Numbered from the stretch's first letter, positions 34,174-43,747 are shown. The stretch is 64,000 bases of DNA from Candidatus Thorarchaeota archaeon (GCA_011364985.1 RDOC01000002.1:1-64000); one strand, 5' to 3'. A program made the numbers and translations. Notes: generated from the letters alone by a model not told the origin.

Positions 34174-35445
34174 TTAGGCACCTATGTCATCGAAAGTGAC
34201 TATCTGAATACCTGTTACTCCCTTCTCAAGATCAGCTATTGCAGCGCCTATTAGTAGACTTGTCTTCTTTCGTTTCGCGATGTCTACAAGGCGTTGTGTG
34301 ATTACTCCATCAAATACCACAATATGCGGGTTTTCGAGGCCCTCAAGAACTCTTGCAAGGTCGGCAACACCACAATCTGCAATCACATTCTTCTCCTGAT
34401 CGAAGATCACGGCTTTGAAAGCTTCTTTAATCTCAATAGCCTTCTGTATGTAAACTTCATCTACTTCTATTGATTGTTTTCGCCGAGGTGCTCCTCTTCT
34501 TGAAACCTCTTCATCATCCTTCCGAGCCGGTACACGCCGGTCGGTTCTTCTTGAATGTGGCTCTCTCTTTGGTTTCGTTTCTTTTCTTCTTGACAGGGGT
34601 TGTTTATCACTCACCAGCGCCAGAGCTTGGTCTGCTGGGATTTGTGTTTGAAGAGCTTTGATTACTTCTCCCCGTGTTAGTTCTTCCACTTCTTTGCCTT
34701 CAGGAGCACGGGCGATGTAATCAACCCTAGCAACCTGCATCAATTCTCTGAGGATAAGGTCACCTCCCCTATCCCCATCAAGAAAAGCAATAATTTTCTT
34801 CTTGCTCTTCTTCGTCAGGTCAGCAATCGATTTCGATACGTGAGTGCCTTCTACAGCCACGGTATTCTCTATTCCGAACTTCATGAGATTGACAATATCA
34901 GCTCTTCCCTCAACAATGATTATCTCCTCAGCTCCTTCCATTCCAGGACCTGCTGGCAGGTTATCAGGACCGTACTTCGTGATTGTACCCTTTCGTCCTT
35001 TAGTGACTGCAGAAGTGATTTCTTCTGTCCCTGGTGCAATATCTTCTTCCCATCCTTTGAGAATACTGATAGCACGGCTAACAACCCTTCGCCTCTTCGC
35101 GCCCCTAATATCTTCAACCTTTTCCAATGTCACTTTGGCGGTACAAGGCCCCACCCTATCTACGGTTTCGAGAGAAGCGGCAAGTATTGCAGTCGCTGTC
35201 TTGTTGAGCGAAACAGGAATTACAATCTCTCCCTTGCTATTGCCCCCTGTGGAGCGTATTGCAATTTGAATTCGTCCGATTCTGCCGGTCCGTTGTAGTT
35301 CACGAAGATCTAATTCCTCGCCCAGAAGCCCCTCTGTCTGCCCAAATATGGCTCCAACAACGTCTGGTTTGTCTACTACTCCATCTATCTCAATCTTTGC
35401 TCTAATGACGTATTTTGCAGCACTTGAGTCAAAATCTGTACCCAA
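34174..35445 (-). CDS. dnaG: Archaeal DnaG-type primase
   Basis: 423 residues. TOPRIM core: EEIIIVEGRADIVNLMKFGI, IIAFLDGDRGGDLILRELMQV. N-terminal VVGAIFGQTEGLLGEELDLRELQ and the C-terminal domain ending FDDIGA are typical of archaeal DnaG. In archaea the protein associates with the exosome as well as making RNA primers. A basic, Arg/Lys-rich linker (residues 280-320) joins TOPRIM to the C-terminal domain. Confidence 0.95.
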   Translation of the reverse strand: MGTDFDSSAAKYVIRAKIEIDGVVDKPDVVGAIFGQTEGLLGEELDLRELQRTGRIGRIQIAIRSTGGNSKGEIVIPVSLNKTATAILAASLETVDRVGPCTAKVTLEKVEDIRGAKRRRVVSRAISILKGWEEDIAPGTEEITSAVTKGRKGTITKYGPDNLPAGPGMEGAEEIIIVEGRADIVNLMKFGIENTVAVEGTHVSKSIADLTKKSKKKIIAFLDGDRGGDLILRELMQVARVDYIARAPEGKEVEELTRGEVIKALQTQIPADQALALVSDKQPLSRRKETKPKREPHSRRTDRRVPARKDDEEVSRRGAPRRKQSIEVDEVYIQKAIEIKEAFKAVIFDQEKNVIADCGVADLARVLEGLENPHIVVFDGVITQRLVDIAKRKKTSLLIGAAIADLEKGVTGIQIVTFDDIGA

Positions 35446-36446
35446 CGATGAAATCTCCTATGAAATCCAGTGCCATAGACTCTCCCAAATCAAACTTAGG
35501 GCATTTTGCCCATTTCCTGTCTTTCTATTGACTCGGGAATACTTCTTCATACCCCCACCGGGAACTTGATTCGCTATGCGCCATTTCCCATTAAACATGC
35601 ATTGTGAGTATGTGATTTGATGAGTGATGAATGATAAGCGTCCTGTGCAATGGCTCAACAGTCCTCAGGAACCGGGATCAGTGTTTGTTCGAGGAATCTG
35701 TGGCACTTGTAATATGATGATTTGATAAGTTGTGGGTGTGACCAAATATTACTATATTTCAGAAACACCCTACATCTTAATCTGGGAGTACACGCTATTT
35801 GAAGCTGTCGTTAGAGTCATCATTAATATGCTCTTCATGGAGGATGGGCCAGATAATTGTGTGATACGCGCCAATTGATAAGGCTAATAACCACTGGGAG
35901 AGAATTAATTCATGTTCAGGAGAAATATCCCTCTTACGAGGGCGCGCTGAGGTTTGCACAATGAAGCGTTGCGCAAGAAGGGGGTAACAGTCTGAACAGA
36001 TGCCTGCCAAGGACCATTCGGACGAGCCATAACGGACTCGCGTGATGAGGATTTCTCCTTAGATGAGCCGCGGGTCACCCAGGCCTCGTACATTGGCAGG
36101 ACGGCCGATGTCATGAATGTCCAGCACGAGACAACTCAGCAGAGCCGGATGTATTTCTGATGCCATGATGCTGGGAGTTAGTGGTATGGAGTATAGATAT
36201 CGGCCACTTTCTAATTCTAGATAGCTATATTCTTAGTTTCTTCAATCTTCAGAATCTCCACTCGAGAGCCGGGAGCTTTTTCAGACACAAGCTCCACAGA
36301 CTTCTGAGTATCTGCTTTGATAACTGAACAAATCCAGCCATGGATATTCTCATATATCATTATTCGCTCGGAATAACTCTTCTTGGTTTTTCATATATGG
36401 AATATCTTAAGATGGAGAAAACATGCAGAATGAGAAGTGAATAGGT
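35446..36446. other. 1-kb non-coding region between dnaG and map
   Basis: No gene with coding character. It is AT-rich at both ends but GC-rich from about 35930 to 36175, where a structured RNA is proposed. The rest includes probable promoter sequence for map just upstream of 36447. Short frames on the minus strand here look like shadows of the structured segment. Confidence 0.5.
35929..36174 (+). ncRNA. Candidate structured RNA of unknown family
   Basis: A chain of nested stems fits one RNA: hairpin CCCTC-TTAC-GAGGG (35929-35942); CCTGCCAA (36003-36010) with TTGGCAGG (36093-36100); ACGAG (36022-36026) with CTCGT (36085-36089); GACTCGCG (36035-36042) with CGCGGGTC (36069-36076, one G-U); tip AGGA-TTTC-TCCT (36048-36059); then CCAGCA (36121) with TGCTGG (36169-36174). 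The G-U pair favours the plus strand. No RNase P, SRP or tRNA core is recognised. Boundaries are approximate. Confidence 0.6.
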
Positions 36447-37352
36447 ATGGTTACCGCTCCTCATCCAGATTTTGTAGAAGCAGGTCGTATTGCGGCCAAA
36501 GTAATCGAGGAAGTAGCTAGAGAAGTTCGTCCGAGAGTCAAGGTTCTACGAATTTGTGCTCTTGCCGAAAGAAGGATACTGGAATATGTTGGGAAAAGAG
36601 GAGGAATTGCTTTTCCATGCAATGTTTCTATCAATGAAGAGGCCGCACATTATACAAGCCCTCGAGGAGATACGAAGATGTTTCCGGAACAGGGTCTTGT
36701 TAAAATCGATATTGGAGCACATGTAAATGGGCATATCTCTGATACAGCGGTGACAGTGGACCTTGATGGAACATTTGAAAAGTTCGTTGCCGCGGCCAAA
36801 TCATCTCTCGATGCAGCTATTGATGTTGTCCGTCCAGGAATACAGGTAGGTGAAGTGGGTGCAGAGATTGAGAAAACTATCAAGAGACACGGTCTCAAGC
36901 CAGTTCATCAGCTATCAGGACACCAGTTAAAACCATGGATATTGCATGCCGGAAAGAACGTTCCCAATGTGAGAATAAGGCGAAGTGCGGAAATGAAAGT
37001 CGGGGAAACTTACGCGATTGAACCTTTTGCGACCAATGGGAATGGTACGATAAGAAGTGGTGAGAATGCCTTCATATTTTCAAACAATATGTCAAACAAG
37101 AAGAAGCTTGATAGACTATCCGTTCAGATTCGAAATCAGACCAGACAACGGTTTGGCACATTGCCTTGGGCATCAAGATGGTTGAGAAGTCAGAAAGTTG
37201 ATACAAATACAATCATTGCGACCTTGGTTAAAGCTGGAGTAGTTAGGGAGTACCCAATTCTATACGAGGGCAGAAATGGCATGGTTTCGCAGTTTGAGCA
37301 TAGCATATTTGTTGGAGAAGATGGAGCCATTGTAACAACTCTTCGCAAGTAG
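36447..37352 (+). CDS. map: Methionine aminopeptidase type II (copy 1)
   Basis: 301 residues. Metal ligands: VKIDIGAHVNGHISDTAVTVDL (two Asp), His in LSGHQLKPWILHAGK, Glu in YAIEPFATNG, and Glu in QFEHSIFV. The auxiliary His is in EEAAHYTSP. Removes N-terminal Met from new proteins. It belongs to the archaeal type II class, with the inserted helical segment (RFGTLPWASRWLRS). Followed 67 bases later by a paralogue. Confidence 0.93.
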   Translation: MVTAPHPDFVEAGRIAAKVIEEVAREVRPRVKVLRICALAERRILEYVGKRGGIAFPCNVSINEEAAHYTSPRGDTKMFPEQGLVKIDIGAHVNGHISDTAVTVDLDGTFEKFVAAAKSSLDAAIDVVRPGIQVGEVGAEIEKTIKRHGLKPVHQLSGHQLKPWILHAGKNVPNVRIRRSAEMKVGETYAIEPFATNGNGTIRSGENAFIFSNNMSNKKKLDRLSVQIRNQTRQRFGTLPWASRWLRSQKVDTNTIIATLVKAGVVREYPILYEGRNGMVSQFEHSIFVGEDGAIVTTLRK

Positions 37353-37419
37353 TTTCGTCCAGCGTACATAAAACGGCTTAAGAATAGCAAGATGCATTTT
37401 GATGTAAGGGTGCATTCAA

Positions 37420-38316
37420 TTGCTCAAACCACATCCAGACGCCGTCAAGGCTGGAGAAATTGCAGCACGCGTTCTCAAAGAAACAAGAAAAATGGTCGAG
37501 CCTAATACAAAGATTATCCGGCTGTGTGTCCATGCTGAGAAGAGAATCGTTGAATACGGGGGAAAACCAGCATTCCCATTTAATGTATGTATCAACAATA
37601 TTGCCGCGCATCGAACATCGCCAAGAAATGATTCCGAAATCATACCTGAGTTTGGTCTTGTCAAGCTTGATGTTGGAGTACATGTGAATGGCTATATTGC
37701 TGATACTGGACTAACGGTTGATATTGATGGTTCACTAGAGGGGTTTCCGGCAGCAACTGATGACGCTCTTCAAGAAGCGTTTGCCCTGTTCAAGCCTGGT
37801 ATGAGCCTAAGCAAAGTTGGGAAGCAAATTGAGAGGACCATTGGGGCATACGGTCTTAGACCTGTGAAAGACCTCAGTGGACATAGTATTGCAAGATTCA
37901 AGCTGCATGCCGGCAAGAAAGTACCAAACATAGGAATGCGAAACCTTCCAACAATCGAAGCAGGAGAATACTATGCAATTGAGCCCTATGCAACCAGTGG
38001 TTCAGGTAGAGTAGTTGAAACAGATCACATCTTCATCTTCGCAAATAGGGGTAAAGCAGAACCCCTCGAAGGTACAACAGAAAAGCTACGATTATACCTT
38101 AGAGAGAAATATGGATCACTACCTTTTGCCATACGGTGGGTCAAGTCATCAAGTGCAAAAGTGAACTTGGTTGACGAGTTCAGAGAACTCTTGAAAAACA
38201 GAGCAATCAGGCCAATCCCTATGTTGGTGGAAAAGAGTACCAGGCCCGTGAGTATGTCGGAGCATACTATCTTTGTCTCTAAAGACGGGCCTGTGATCTT
38301 GACCAAGGTGAGCTAG
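37420..38316 (+). CDS. map: Methionine aminopeptidase type II (copy 2)
   Basis: 298 residues, paralogue of the previous gene. All catalytic ligands are kept: VKLDVGVHVNGYIADTGLTVDI, LSGHSIARFKLHAGK, YAIEPYATSG, SEHTIFV, and the auxiliary His in IAAHRTSP. Both copies look active. Gene overlap at the 3' end with a convergent membrane-protein gene is four bases. Two full-length type II MetAPs in tandem are unusual for archaea; one may serve different protein N-termini or stress. Confidence 0.92.
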   Translation: MLKPHPDAVKAGEIAARVLKETRKMVEPNTKIIRLCVHAEKRIVEYGGKPAFPFNVCINNIAAHRTSPRNDSEIIPEFGLVKLDVGVHVNGYIADTGLTVDIDGSLEGFPAATDDALQEAFALFKPGMSLSKVGKQIERTIGAYGLRPVKDLSGHSIARFKLHAGKKVPNIGMRNLPTIEAGEYYAIEPYATSGSGRVVETDHIFIFANRGKAEPLEGTTEKLRLYLREKYGSLPFAIRWVKSSSAKVNLVDEFRELLKNRAIRPIPMLVEKSTRPVSMSEHTIFVSKDGPVILTKVS

Positions 38317-38672
38317 ACTGTTGGAACGGGCTCTTCTTCTCGCACCATATAGACACCTTGAATTGTCATTGAACCTTGGCACTTCGGGCATTTGGTTTCG
38401 AGTGACTTTAGAATAAAGTCGCCCTTCTGAAAGTCTCTAATCTCCTTGAATGTGCACTCTGGGTTGTCACACGCAATCTCAGTGACAGTTGGGGGATTGG
38501 GTTTCTCCTCCTTCTTGCCACCGGCAGTGAGTAGTGAGAAGCCCATAGCCATAATTGTAAGGCCAAGGAAGTAGTAGATAATATTCATGTTCTGGTCTGA
38601 AGATCCTAAGAAGAACATGATGCCTCCTCCGACTACGAGCACAATTCCGAGTAGTTTTGAAATTACACCCAT
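38313..38672 (-). CDS. Membrane protein with C-terminal zinc-ribbon motif
   Basis: 119 residues. Two N-terminal hydrophobic segments (LLGIVLVVGGGIMFFLG, IYYFLGLTIMAMGFSLLTAGG) are followed by a soluble part with CDNPECTF and CPKCQ cysteine pairs. The family is not recognised. It follows DUF1512 downstream (11 bases), so both are probably membrane partners in one operon. Confidence 0.68.
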   Translation of the reverse strand: MGVISKLLGIVLVVGGGIMFFLGSSDQNMNIIYYFLGLTIMAMGFSLLTAGGKKEEKPNPPTVTEIACDNPECTFKEIRDFQKGDFILKSLETKCPKCQGSMTIQGVYMVREEEPVPTV

Positions 38673-38683
38673 TTTTGGAACCT

Positions 38684-39805
38684 CTAAAGACCAATACCAA
38701 TCGTGTTCCCAATGCCTGCAAGGATTATTTTGTCACCAGGCTTGGTACGCTTCAGTATTGCTGTACGTATTCGCTCAATTACTTCAGGGACGGCATCTAA
38801 GATTTTTTTATCCATGACGCCAACTGCTGCAGCCTCATTTTCCTTGATGACAATAGCCTCGATGCCGATGTTATTCTCGGTTGCAGCCTGTTCCATTGCG
38901 TGCTTCTCTGGTCCAAGATCACCAATTGCTGCACCTGTTCCCTCAGATACCCTTCCGAGCTCTTCGCCCTCAAGTTTCAAGGCAGCATCGACGGTGATAA
39001 TTCGTGCAATTCTGCCTTTGTTTTGCTCTACAAGGGTCTTTACTGCAAGCCCAGGCTTACCAACAGTACCTCCAGGACCAGTTGCACGGAGAGCGTATAC
39101 TGTTCGCCCCTCTACTTCAACCGGATAATAGCCAACTTCGCGAGAGATTTCTGTAATATATGAGTCAGGAGTAGCTCCATACTCTCTTGCGAATCTTGTG
39201 ACCACAAGAGGGCCGATGCCATCACCTATCGGTTTTCCTTCGGAGAAGGCATCAAGCGAATCAAAGTAGGCTTTAGCAAGCAGTAGGATGTCCGGAAGCT
39301 GCATCTGCACTTGCATGATTATGAGTTGGCTGTTTGTCTTCTTGCCGAGAATATAGTAGTGACGCACAATTCGAAATACAAGACTAAGTACTTGGGTCAC
39401 TTCCAAAGTATTTTCCAAGGTCTGTAGCTCGGCTTGTGATGCCTCAGGAGCTAAGTCCGTTACAAACTCTTGAAAACGGTCTCTGCGCTCATCAAGAAGG
39501 TGGTCAAGTCGTTTTAGTATTCCCGCTGGGTCTAGGTCCACAGGCATGATAGTGAAATAGTCAAGCCAGCGGTCTAGCTCCTTGGCGACTTCTTCATCGC
39601 CCTTTCCATACCTCTTGAAGGTTTCAATGGCGGTTTCCCTAGATTCTAGTGCCATCTTCTTGAGCTCAATCAGTCCGGCTTCAATCTGCTTTAGCCATTG
39701 CCATATCTGAAACTTGGCACCATAAAGACTGAAAATGATGATGAATGCGAAGAAAGCCAGATTTATGATCCAGCTGAATTCGCTATCTGCTCCTATTCCC
39801 TGCAT
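38684..39805 (-). CDS. DUF1512 membrane-anchored protein
   Basis: 373 residues. One N-terminal membrane segment (WIINLAFFAFIIIFSLY) leads into a helical region. The conserved C-terminal DUF1512 core follows (YALRATGPGGTVGKPG, GRVSEGTGAAIGDLGPEKHAMEQAA). The family is archaeal with no assigned function. Upstream is the 5S rRNA gene on the same strand, about 90 bases away. The small membrane/zinc protein is its likely partner. Confidence 0.85.
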   Translation of the reverse strand: MQGIGADSEFSWIINLAFFAFIIIFSLYGAKFQIWQWLKQIEAGLIELKKMALESRETAIETFKRYGKGDEEVAKELDRWLDYFTIMPVDLDPAGILKRLDHLLDERRDRFQEFVTDLAPEASQAELQTLENTLEVTQVLSLVFRIVRHYYILGKKTNSQLIIMQVQMQLPDILLLAKAYFDSLDAFSEGKPIGDGIGPLVVTRFAREYGATPDSYITEISREVGYYPVEVEGRTVYALRATGPGGTVGKPGLAVKTLVEQNKGRIARIITVDAALKLEGEELGRVSEGTGAAIGDLGPEKHAMEQAATENNIGIEAIVIKENEAAAVGVMDKKILDAVPEVIERIRTAILKRTKPGDKIILAGIGNTIGIGL

Positions 39806-39895
39806 CTGTATCAGCTCGACAAATTCCGGTTATGCTTTAACCCTTGTCATTTAGACATTCGGTTGTAGGTATATGAAGCTGATATGGAGAAGTAG

Positions 39896-40042
39896 TGGCA
39901 GCTTGCAGACCTGTCACGCGCTCGCGCAGCGAACATCTTCTGCAACGATCCTAGCATACGTCAGCCCGTGGAATGACTCCAGCAGCTTTTAACTTCCGAG
40001 TTCGGAATGGGATCGGGTGTGCCCTAGGACCTATGGCCGCCA
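39896..40042 (-). rRNA. rrf: 5S ribosomal RNA (enlarged)
   Basis: The minus strand from 40020 to about 39989 reads the 5S core ACACCCGATCCCATTCCG followed by AACTCGGAAGTTAA. Helix I can be formed by TGGCGGC at the 5' end (40042) and GCTGCCA at the 3' end (39896), giving 147 bases against the usual near 120. The extra length lies in the 3' half, where GCAG/CTGC (39927-39944) and CGCG/CGCG hairpins can form. The 5' end and core are clear; the 3' end rests on helix I pairing. It is not adjacent to 16S or 23S genes. Confidence 0.85.
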
Positions 40043-40227
40043 TCGAAGTAGGAGAGACGCCGTGAGTTTTTAAAGATTACCTTAGGTTCATGAATCTTCT
40101 TTCCACCAATGATGGGAAGTTATGCCTTGATGGGAAAAGACGTTTGCAACCCTTTCGATATCCTCGGATATACTATTCAGTCAAAGCTTTACACGCTTGC
40201 GCTTAACCAAATCATTAGGAGAAGCAA

Positions 40228-40530
40228 TTATACCCAGCTTAATTGCATTCTCTCCTGTGGCCGTCCATCTCCAAGAAACAGAAACTCTTCCATACTTTCC
40301 ATGGTAGTGGACAGAAACAGGTCTAGCCAAGACATGCACTCCAATTCTCTTGAGAATTCTAATTTCTCTTTGATGAGATTGATCGGATTGAAGTAAACTG
40401 CATCATAGAGTGTCTTAGCCATTGATGCATTGGGGTCGTCTGTATCTTTTAGACAAATCATCTCTCCAAAAGGTAACTTCCAGCTCCCATCTTCTGTTTT
40501 ACCCGTTTTAATGAAGACAACCTCTCTACT
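40228..40530 (-). pseudogene. Possible protein fragment, broken from upstream frame
   Basis: From about 40530 the frame reads SREVVFIKTGKTEDGSW, then KLPFGEMICLKDTDDP, then ASMAKTLYDAVYFNPINLIKE, to a stop at 40228. No ATG opens it before residue 22 or so (ATG 40461). Composition looks like a real protein, probably the far end of a decayed gene. The family is not recognised. It may belong with the frame at 40596-41054, separated by a shift and stops. Confidence 0.35.
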
Positions 40531-40595
40531 GCCTACACTAGGGGTTCATGGTCATAGGTGGAAGATTTATCACCTGCATGTAATGCCATAGAATG

Positions 40596-41054
40596 TCAGC
40601 AAGAAGAACGCCATGGTTTGAAATGGCCATCTTCTGGTATTGTATCCTCAATAAATGCACAAAGAGCGGTCCAAGAAAAGCCTTCAGCGAATTCTGTTCG
40701 AAGTTCTGGATTCTGAATTGTTTTATCATCTACTTCCAAACCAAGATACTGAACTATTATATTGAAGACATTCGACAAATAAGAGGAGTATAATCTCTGT
40801 TTCTCATTCCATATTGGATTCAGGGGAACATACCCAAACTCCTGCAAACCAAGCTCAATTTTGACTATTCTCTCGATATTTGACTCATAATAGTCAATTC
40901 CCTTCTTGTTTTCTTGGATGTTTCCATCACATAGAATTGTAACCACAAGACGTGCAAGCGCAATCTCGGAATCTACGCCTTCTAGAAATTTCGGATTTTC
41001 AATCCTCCCTGTACCTATGGAATTGCTTGCGACTGTGAACACACGACCTTCCAA
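40596..41054 (-). CDS. Hypothetical protein, possibly N-terminally truncated
   Basis: 152 residues from TTG 41054. The open frame runs on upstream past 41180 with protein-like sequence (HHDLERLDAINDKGQLYRIHK, then NLRFLLSLTGLLLAQLEGRV) but with no ATG found, so it may be truncated or start elsewhere. Middle segments such as GVDSEIALARLVVTILCDGN, and a region rich in I/E/Y, are seen. No family recognised. Confidence 0.4.
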   Translation of the reverse strand: MEGRVFTVASNSIGTGRIENPKFLEGVDSEIALARLVVTILCDGNIQENKKGIDYYESNIERIVKIELGLQEFGYVPLNPIWNEKQRLYSSYLSNVFNIIVQYLGLEVDDKTIQNPELRTEFAEGFSWTALCAFIEDTIPEDGHFKPWRSSC

Positions 41055-41598
41055 TTGCGCAAGTAAGAGTCCTGTGAGACTGAGAAGAAATCGAAGGTTC
41101 GTTTTATGAATACGGTAGAGTTGCCCTTTATCATTGATGGCATCTAACCGTTCAAGATCATGATGCCAGAATAATACTTGGCTGTGAGTCAGAATCTGGC
41201 TGTGAACCCAGACTGTGAAATCATGGAGAATTATGTGGGAACAATGACAAAGCCTTGGCAGCCTAGAAATGCGAGGAATGGAAAACAGGGAGTCCGACTC
41301 TTGCTTATATGTACCATAATTTCGCTTATTGGCAAATATTTACAAATTGGGATGCTGTGGGAACACACGGGTTTCTGCCTTGTTAGGATCCTAATTGCCC
41401 GACTCCACTAGATTCCTTGATATGACCCTGAGAACCACCGAGAAGATTCCTTGGCGATATATGGGAGCTAGTATTTCTATCAAGAAGCGTCATCGGAAGG
41501 GAGTGTCAACAGCAGGATTGATATACAAGTCATTTGATTTAAGACAGGGCTGTAAGACTGCTGTGATTTCACGGAAAGAACTGAAATGAGGAAGGAGT
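41055..41598. other. Sparse region, partly an open minus-strand frame
   Basis: The right part of the minus-strand hypothetical frame extends into 41055-41230. Beyond that, to 41598, only short, unconvincing frames occur, with an AT-rich stretch near 41310-41350. Nothing else is seen. Confidence 0.35.
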
Positions 41599-42195
41599 AT
41601 GAGATCGGAAATAGAGGAAACTGTCGAATGGGCACGAAACGAAGCTAGATTGAACATTGAGCGGATCTTCCAAGGAACCGAGCTCTTGGAACCAGTACAA
41701 TCGATGTTCGACCGGATCAGATGGGACATCATTGGCGAGAAAATCGAGAATATTTTTCCCGGGAACTTCCCGGGATCCATGGAGGATTGGCAGCTCTGGG
41801 TTGCGAATACAATGGCCGCGGCACTTCCGGAGACACAATCAACACCACAGAGAATTGACCCTGTACACACGAGTCAACTTGGCAAGGACTTTCAGAAGAT
41901 GCTGGAGAATCTGAGAAAGGCTCGAAAGGACTTTCTGTTGCAAGAACAGGGGCATATGCGTAAGGGGCAGACTGGAAGTATGGAGCAGCTCGTAAAGCCG
42001 CTCGTGAATAGCTTTCAGCAACAATCATCAGGAGAGAAGCTCACTGGCGTAGCAGCAATTGTTACAACCGTGGGAGCTATGATTGCCGTAGGCGCCGCTA
42101 CTACCACTGCAGGCACAATAGCAGCAGGTGTTCTTGCAGTAGGTGGAGGACTTGCGTTGGCAGGATGGGCCCAAAAGCTGTTGCCAAAGAAATGA
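41599..42195 (+). CDS. Hypothetical protein with glycine-rich membrane-like C-terminus
   Basis: 198 residues. The N-terminal 145 are charged and helical (EWARNEARLNIERIFQG, LGKDFQKMLENLRKARKDFLLQEQ). From about residue 148 a small-residue hydrophobic stretch begins (TGVAAIVTTVGAMIAVGAA, TTAGTIAAGVLAVGGG) with GxxxG/AxxxA spacing, ending basic (KLLPKK). It would insert in a membrane as one or two glycine-zipper helices. The family is not recognised. Confidence 0.5.
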   Translation: MRSEIEETVEWARNEARLNIERIFQGTELLEPVQSMFDRIRWDIIGEKIENIFPGNFPGSMEDWQLWVANTMAAALPETQSTPQRIDPVHTSQLGKDFQKMLENLRKARKDFLLQEQGHMRKGQTGSMEQLVKPLVNSFQQQSSGEKLTGVAAIVTTVGAMIAVGAATTTAGTIAAGVLAVGGGLALAGWAQKLLPKK

Positions 42196-42886
42196 CCAGC
42201 CAATGTAATGTCACTTTTCGTCAGAAACGACCAATTTTGAGAGAAGGAGAAACTCTGAGTCCTCTTCTTTTTCTCTCCCCTTTTTGGGAGTACCATATTA
42301 GTGTGGAAACGGACTATCATACGGTAAAGGATCATGGCAACTCCGAAAAATTCAGAAACGGACTCCGTTACGAAACAGGCTTTCAGATACTTATCAGATC
42401 TGCTCCAAAGATTATGATGAATCCTTCGAGTATTCCAAGAATACGATCTCATCTAGGGGCGTATGAACAAGTATTTGGTTTTGACATTCCAAATCTTCAA
42501 GATGGATACTCCTTTTTCATCAATTCAGCAACCACTTACAAACTCGTCGCTTGCTGAACTAGAGATTCTGCATTATGAAGACAACGGAATGTGTTGGTTC
42601 GGACAATATGAGGAAGTCGGTTACATGAAATATGAAGAAATCAGCTTCTCCAAGGCTCAGGTCTGACTGGGATTTGGAGTGTCTGCGTCATTTATTCACT
42701 CATCTTCGAGTGTATGTTGGTAACACTGAAAGCGAGGGCCGTAAGCGATTTTGTGATGCTTTGAGCGTCTCATACCGCAAATAATCTGCAAGACGTAGGA
42801 ATGTTCACAGAAAACTCTGGGAGGCTTTATTTGGCAGTATCTGCAACTACCATAGAACGACTGTTCAAGTGATCGACTATGCGATC
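42196..42886. other. Poor-coding gap
   Basis: 691 bases with only short conflicting frames. One of 67 codons at 42463-42666 (LEILHYEDNGMCWFGQYEEV...) has protein-like composition near its end, but it has no clear start and no family. It may be remnant sequence. Confidence 0.3.
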
Positions 42887-43747
42887 TTAGTTACTAGTCG
42901 AAGAGAATTTTGACCCCAAAAGATTGGATCGGACTCCGCCAATAGGAAGAGATACTTTGCCTTTTCTGTGGAGATATCCGAGAACAACCATAGTGGCAAG
43001 AAGACCTACAATAACGATCACCAGCATCGTATCAACAAGTTGGATGAGCGGTGCTGTTCCTTCACTTGTAACGGTGAGTACATCTGCGTCAGCAGTAAAT
43101 GTGACTGCTAAGGAGTAGTTGGATAACGTAGCCTGAGGAGCTAGCTCATTACTGTACTTCAGCAGCTCGATATCAACATCACCAACAATAATCTCAGTGC
43201 CATCATCCAATACAAAGCTCAATTCCCTAAAGACAAAAGTACCACCAAAATATGACATGTAACTTGAAACGGGATCTTCATCAATTCGCATTCCAGTAAA
43301 TACATGAGCCCCATCGGGAATGTAATCATTAATCATGAACATCGAGCTCGTATTGTATAAATCGTGAGCATAACCTGCGCTATCAGTCCACTTAGGATAA
43401 AAGGCCACATTATCTACTGCGATAAACTGCACAATGTTTCGACCAAGTGGAGTCTTCCCGTAGTAGAAACCAATATTGGCATACATTGTATGCCTTCGTC
43501 TTGGGACTTCGTTGATATCAGTGGGATAGCTATATTGAAGCCAATAAGATCCCCGGATGAAAAGGGCTTCAACTCCATCGGACAGTCTAAATGAGAAACG
43601 GTAGCCAAAATCATCGACCTTCTCTCTTGCATAAGAAGCGGCAAAACGGTTATTTTGCGGGTTGACTGCTTCAACATATGCAATGGGAAATACAGATACA
43701 AGGAGTGCAAGCAGAACGATTGTTGATTTGACTCTGACCGATTTCAT
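42887..43747 (-). CDS. Secreted or cell-surface protein, anchored
   Basis: 286 residues. Signal peptide at the N-terminus: KSVRVKSTIVLLALLVSVFPIAYVEA. A beta-rich outer domain with many Tyr/Phe follows. A C-terminal membrane segment (IQLVDTMLVIVIVGLLATMVVLGY) with a basic tail anchors it. No cysteine-rich or catalytic motif. The family is not recognised. It precedes a 190-base spacer leading to tRNA-Trp, on the opposite strand. Confidence 0.68.
   Translation of the reverse strand: MKSVRVKSTIVLLALLVSVFPIAYVEAVNPQNNRFAASYAREKVDDFGYRFSFRLSDGVEALFIRGSYWLQYSYPTDINEVPRRRHTMYANIGFYYGKTPLGRNIVQFIAVDNVAFYPKWTDSAGYAHDLYNTSSMFMINDYIPDGAHVFTGMRIDEDPVSSYMSYFGGTFVFRELSFVLDDGTEIIVGDVDIELLKYSNELAPQATLSNYSLAVTFTADADVLTVTSEGTAPLIQLVDTMLVIVIVGLLATMVVLGYLHRKGKVSLPIGGVRSNLLGSKFSSTSN

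Noticed and set aside
35905-36114. Minus-strand frame of about 69 codons over the structured block
   Set aside because: Its sequence lies over paired stems with no family match, and coding bias is absent. It is treated as a shadow of the RNA.
35929-36174. Assigning the structured block as RNase P RNA or SRP RNA
   Set aside because: I could not find the RNase P conserved regions or the SRP helix 8 GGAA/AGCAG core. It is left as unknown structured RNA.
42165-42557. Plus-strand frame of 130 codons after the glycine-rich protein
   Set aside because: Its start lies inside the preceding gene, composition changes along its length, and no family or ribosome site is seen.
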